A stretch of 64,000 nt of DNA, from positions 43,384,270 through 43,448,269 of the forward strand of contig NC_083560.1 of NCBI RefSeq assembly GCF_019925205.1. The letters are read 5' to 3'. Below the pieces are notes generated by a model, which saw only the letters and a program-made list of their open reading frames with translations, did not search any database and had not been told where the DNA came from. Every line of letters begins with the position of its first letter. The stretch's first letter is position 1. Shown one piece after another: positions 61,173 to 64,000 of this stretch. Made by a program: the position numbers and the translations under genes. Origin of the DNA: Metopolophium dirhodum (Eukaryota; Arthropoda; Insecta; Hemiptera; Aphididae).

Positions 61173-61560
61173 TTTACTTATTAGTTATTACTAATCGGAG
61201 TAACAATAGCGATGCGCCTACCTTTGGAATTAGAACCAAAAAAATGAAAATGAAAATCTTTTTTCTTGGTCATAGAATAATATAAGTTTGTGCGTGGGAC
61301 TGCGTAAAATAAAATGCGTATGATGATATTTCCGTATGGAGTGTATTCATAATAATATCAATTATTTACAACTAACACGTCGACATGTTCGACGGCCAAA
61401 TGCATATGAAGTTGCCTATAGAATGTCCCTAATACGATCTAGTAGTCTGGTATGTCAACATTGAAAATACTACTATTTTTATTGAAATCAAACAAATACC
61501 CAAAGCCATAAACATATTTACATTTTTGAAAGTGTTTTATATACTACAATCAATTACATT

Positions 61561-63913
61561 ATTTTATATAAAAAAAACAATACGAATATGAGCTAGTATA
61601 ATAAACGTAAAATATATTATGTCCCTAAGTATATCCTAGGTCATATACATCATACGCCAAGGAAACTTCGACCAAACGATAAAATTACATTTGTCGATAT
61701 CATCTACATCGAATTTACATTGATACTATCAAGGTGTAAACGTTTTATATTCAAAAACTCTATTTTTATAGTTCAAAACTATTAATAGTCACAAGACATT
61801 GTGTGTTAATGTTATTGAGGCGTGTTTTATTTTCAATGAATTTGTAATTTTGTACACTATAAATGAGTACCTATTATATAAGAAAAATTTAATAAAAAAA
61901 AATCCAGGAAGTAGCATTGATGAGTTCCAAAATATGTATTTTGTGTGTAACTTTGGACACCAATGATTCAGTGCGTGATGATAAATCTAAATTGTATTTA
62001 CCTATTTATTTTGTAGTTCAGATATCTGTGCGTTACTGCTGGGTGACTTCTCTCATCATGTCTCCACATCTTGTACATATATACATTTTTTTCGAACATA
62101 TGCTTATTGTAAATACCATTATAGATTGTATATATTCCAATAAATGTTAAAAAAAAAAATATTTTGTTATATTATAAAGTTAATTATTATTTTTAAAATA
62201 TTTAAATTTTTTAATGTTTTAAAATATTTTTTTTCTTCTAAGAATTGGATCGATAAACCTATTTTTATTTAACTATTATTTCATATTAATTATAATTTGT
62301 TAATTTTTTTTTTTTTAATGTGTGTAACAAAGCTTAACATTAAAAAGTATGTTGTTCAACATCAATCCCCAATTAACCACTATATTAATAACATCGTTTT
62401 TTTATGAATTTATATGGTTCTCCGGAGTTCATCGCAAAATGGTGTAACACCGGACAATCTCAAACTTTATATATTAACTAAAATATGACGAACGCAATTT
62501 TCAGGAATTTATCATTATCTTCTTACATGACGTATCTATTAGCTGTATTGAATATTTTCACAGAATTTTAGATTCATTATTTTCAGAAATATTCGAAAAA
62601 AACAATCATAAATTCGGTCCGGAGTTATACTCCATTTTACCTAGGTGTATTGAGTACTCGAAACATATAAGCTCCATATCGATAACACTTTCCTGTGCTA
62701 TCCCACTTGAGCGTATCTTGCTGAATCTATTGCCGAACATTTTACAAAAATCGGTTGAAACCTGTAGATATGCGTAAGGTTTGTCCGTTTTATGCTTTTG
62801 ATTTATGTAGACATGCAGTAGATATAGATAGGTACCTATTTTTTAAGTATTGCTGATCCTACACGGTATTTCCCGTGTTGGAAAATTAAATAATGTCAGT
62901 GGATTTACCCCTGTCTTAAACTCCGTCCAATGTAAACAATGGTATATATATATTATTTTTAATACAGTTTCCATTTTGGCGATTTTTTTTTATAACCAAT
63001 TGTAAACTTTTAAAAACTAAAAAATTTTCGTTACAATAATTAAAATGATATTAGGTACCAATAATATTTTACTTTACCTGGCACCCTAAATTTTATAATT
63101 TTTTTTCATCTTACCCATTAATTGTTTTTAAACATTGAAAAAGATGGATCAAACAAAAATTGGCGCAGATCATTATAGTTTCGAAGTTATTATTAGTTGA
63201 TGTTATTCGTTTTGGCCGACAAACGTTTTGTTACGGTTTTGATTAAGTAGCCGAAATTCACTTATTCTTAAATATTATTTTTGGCCCAATGGTTAATGTG
63301 ACGTATGGATAACTCATCGTGGTACCAAATATTTATTTTATAATTGTCTATACACTATTAACACGAATATTTTTAGTTATTTTGAGCTATTTGAGAACAT
63401 TCAAAATTTAAAATTCAATGTATTTTTTTTAGTTTTTTTTATATAAATGCCAACAAAATATTGTTCGTCGGGTCAAACTATTTAAAAACTGAATACAAGG
63501 TTCCGCATAATCTGTTATAACAGCAGTTAAAAAGTATTAACGAAACATATTGACTACGAGTGTTTTTTCTGTGCATTTATTGCCAAAATTTGACAACATT
63601 CATCAAAATTGTGAAAATTTGCAAATTATTTTGTATAAAGTGTGTAAAATGTTCAATTTTAAGGCAATAGGTATTATTTTGAATAGTCATTTTGGCGATT
63701 TTGACCAAGTATAAAATACAGGTCAAAATAATTATAACATACAATATTAGGAGTAATAGTTATATTATTTTATTTAGGTATGACCAATAGGTATAGGTAT
63801 ACTTAAACAAACAAAAAAATGTACTATAATATTATTCTACTAACAATGATAATGAAATGAATTATAGAAATATTGCTTATATTGTATTGTAATTTTAGAT
63901 AATATTCTTAATT
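61561..63913. other. AT-rich intergenic sequence with dispersed-repeat fragments
   Basis: 63340-63720 carries the TTATTTTGAGCTATTTGAGAACATTC and TACAAGGTTCC blocks of the dispersed repeat in plus orientation. An open frame at 61917-62150 (starts MMSSKICILCVTLDTNDSV) has no domain I know, and its status is uncertain. No other gene was seen. Confidence 0.35.
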
Positions 63914-64000
63914 CTAATCAGTTTTAGTGCTCTCTTTTTTTTCTTCGAGAAAAAGTTGTTGCTCAACAATTTGATTTTCCTTGAAGTCAGTTTCTTCGAC
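63914..64000 (-). CDS. C-terminal end of an unrecognised protein, running off the window
   Basis: On the minus strand, 28 codons are open from the window edge to TAG at 63914-63916. They are rich in Glu, Gln and Lys (VEETDFKENQIVEQQ, then LEEKKESTKTD). The charged composition, unlike chance frames in the surrounding AT-rich DNA, suggests a genuine C-terminus. Nothing more can be said without the adjoining sequence. Confidence 0.35.
   Translation of the reverse strand, partial: VEETDFKENQIVEQQLFLEEKKESTKTD

Larger units (their letters stand above)
58690..61560 (+). repeat. Duplicated segment, copy B, split by an inserted repeat
   Basis: The left half 58690-59288 and right half 61173-61500 together equal copy A. 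Between them sits the 1.9 kb dispersed repeat. Copy A reads straight through (CCTCGTAAATATTATGCATAATTACTACTTATTACTAATTGG), so it is the empty site. Confidence 0.8.

Noticed and set aside
61917..62150. 77-codon open frame starting MMSSKICILCVTLDTND
   Set aside because: No domain, no splice context and low-complexity tail; not enough to call a gene.

Overview
The window looks like aphid (Aphididae) nuclear DNA. It is very AT-rich, is dotted with TAGGTA/GTACCTA words, and has small exons bounded by GT/AG sites. It is dense in decayed DNA transposons and in a dispersed repeat marked by the words GATTCTGAGCGGAGCG and CTGTACAGTAGGTTAC. I recognise that repeat from memory as common in aphid genomes, and no search was run. 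There is no prokaryotic gene organisation, CRISPR array, rRNA or convincing tRNA.

Host-type genes are few. At 0.87-2.17 kb (minus) lies a PIAS-type SUMO ligase with PINIT, SP-RING and SUMO-interaction segments but a broken SAP region. At 4.6-6.7 kb (plus) is a broken multi-exon gene ending in a DUF4806-like segment. At 17.0-20.5 kb (minus) is a diphosphomevalonate decarboxylase gene that keeps its introns but has frame breaks and a transposon-like junction at its 3' end. At 23.5-24.25 kb (minus) is an unrecognised broken gene. At 34.06-34.47 kb (minus) two exons join in frame. At the right edge (63.9-64.0 kb, minus) is the charged C-terminus of a protein that leaves the window.

The rest is mostly mobile DNA. 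A gypsy-type reverse transcriptase relic lies at 8.5-9.1 kb. A 4.4 kb hAT element (24.48-28.91 kb) carries a four-exon transposase related to ZMYM1-like proteins. Two copies of a divergent, probably hAT-like element lie at 29.31-33.70 and 45.78-48.66 kb. The second has an 8-bp target duplication and terminal inverted repeats of about 300 bp; the first is interrupted by a 1.4 kb pogo/Tigger element. Several MITEs are delimited by inverted repeats, including a TTAA-flanked one nested in a hAT-like one (39.6-40.5 kb) and two whose bodies are built from one short palindromic word.

The most unusual structures are three. A repeat family (9.4-10.2, 13.4 and 49.6-50.3 kb) carries a 17-nt hairpin whose stem differs between copies through compensatory base-pair changes. 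A five-copy 180-bp tandem array (35.46-36.37 kb) has, on the minus strand, an acceptor-like and a donor-like splice site in each unit. A segmental duplication (56.1-57.1 versus 58.7-61.5 kb) has a 1.9 kb repeat inserted in only one copy, so the other copy preserves the empty site. All calls come from reading the sequence; no alignment or database search was run.
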